Origin: Crocinitomicaceae bacterium
GTDB lineage: Bacteria > Bacteroidota > Bacteroidia > Flavobacteriales_D > Crocinitomicaceae
Direction of reading: 5' to 3'
Assembly: GCA_011522905.1 (NCBI GenBank)
Contig: WTIB01000227.1
Span: forward strand, 1 to 6,806
Length of the DNA: 6,806 nt
Below are positions 6,733 through 6,806 of this stretch, piece after piece; position 1 is the stretch's first letter; each line of letters opens with the position of its first letter. The notes under the pieces are model-generated. The model saw only the letters and a program-made list of their open reading frames with translations, made no database searches and had not been told where the DNA came from. The position numbers were made by a program, and so were the translations under genes.

Positions 6733-6806
6733 TTATTGTGCTTTAGATTGTCCAATAGCTTGATTAATTATTGAAATAGCTTCTGCTTTGCCTTTATATC
6801 CTTTTG
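6733..6806 (-). CDS. C-terminal tail of an unidentified gene, cut by window edge
   Basis: On the minus strand one frame is open from the right edge to a TAA at 6735-6733, giving 23 residues: KGYKGKAEAISI followed by INQAIGQSKAQ. The composition (alternating Lys, Ala, Ile; likely an amphipathic helix) looks like a genuine protein C-terminus, and the other two minus-strand frames hit stops within this stretch. The segment is too short to name a family. It lies 187 bases upstream of the DoxX-like pair, in the same direction, with no clear terminator between them, so read-through into that pair is possible. A chance open frame of this length cannot be excluded. Confidence 0.5.
   Translation of the reverse strand, partial: KGYKGKAEAISIINQAIGQSKAQ

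Overview
The window reads as chromosomal DNA from a Bacteroidota bacterium, probably a marine or soil member of the Cytophagales/Flavobacteriia type; the genus cannot be named from this sequence. The evidence is AT-rich DNA, no usable Shine-Dalgarno sequences in front of the genes, promoter-like TTTG / TAnnTTTG pairs, exported proteins whose predicted mature N-terminus is glutamine, and protein families common in that phylum (a very large Asp-box propeller protein, a LolA-like secreted protein and small DoxX-like membrane proteins).

Layout. (1) 2-454, plus strand: the C-terminal half of ferrochelatase (hemH), cut by the left edge. (2) 510-1823, plus: complete S-adenosylhomocysteine hydrolase (ahcY), with its own candidate promoter in the 55-base gap behind hemH and a strong intrinsic terminator at 1845-1873. 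(3) 2001-2753 and 2778-5813, plus: a two-gene unit of exported proteins, a 250-residue LolA-like protein followed 24 bases later by a 1011-residue Asp-box (BNR/VPS10-like) beta-propeller protein. It ends at a second terminator, 5835-5864, whose stem has the same sequence as the first. (4) 6545-5867, minus strand, convergent with unit 3: two tandem DoxX-like four-helix membrane protein genes, 4 bases apart, whose products align end to end without a gap. (5) 6806-6733, minus: the last 23 codons of an unidentified gene cut by the right edge.

hemH and ahcY are housekeeping genes (last step of heme synthesis; recycling of S-adenosylhomocysteine in the methyl cycle), and nothing shows they work together beyond adjacency. 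The LolA-like and propeller genes look co-transcribed and both products leave the cytoplasm, so a shared envelope or extracellular role is plausible but unproven. The DoxX-like pair probably forms a small membrane complex or two related subunits.

I see no mobile element, CRISPR array, tRNA or rRNA. The intergenic stretches at 1824-2000 and 6546-6732 are each under 200 bases; apart from the terminator and candidate promoter listed, I see nothing firm in them. This is mostly an ordinary chromosomal region. The least understood part is the two-gene secreted unit.
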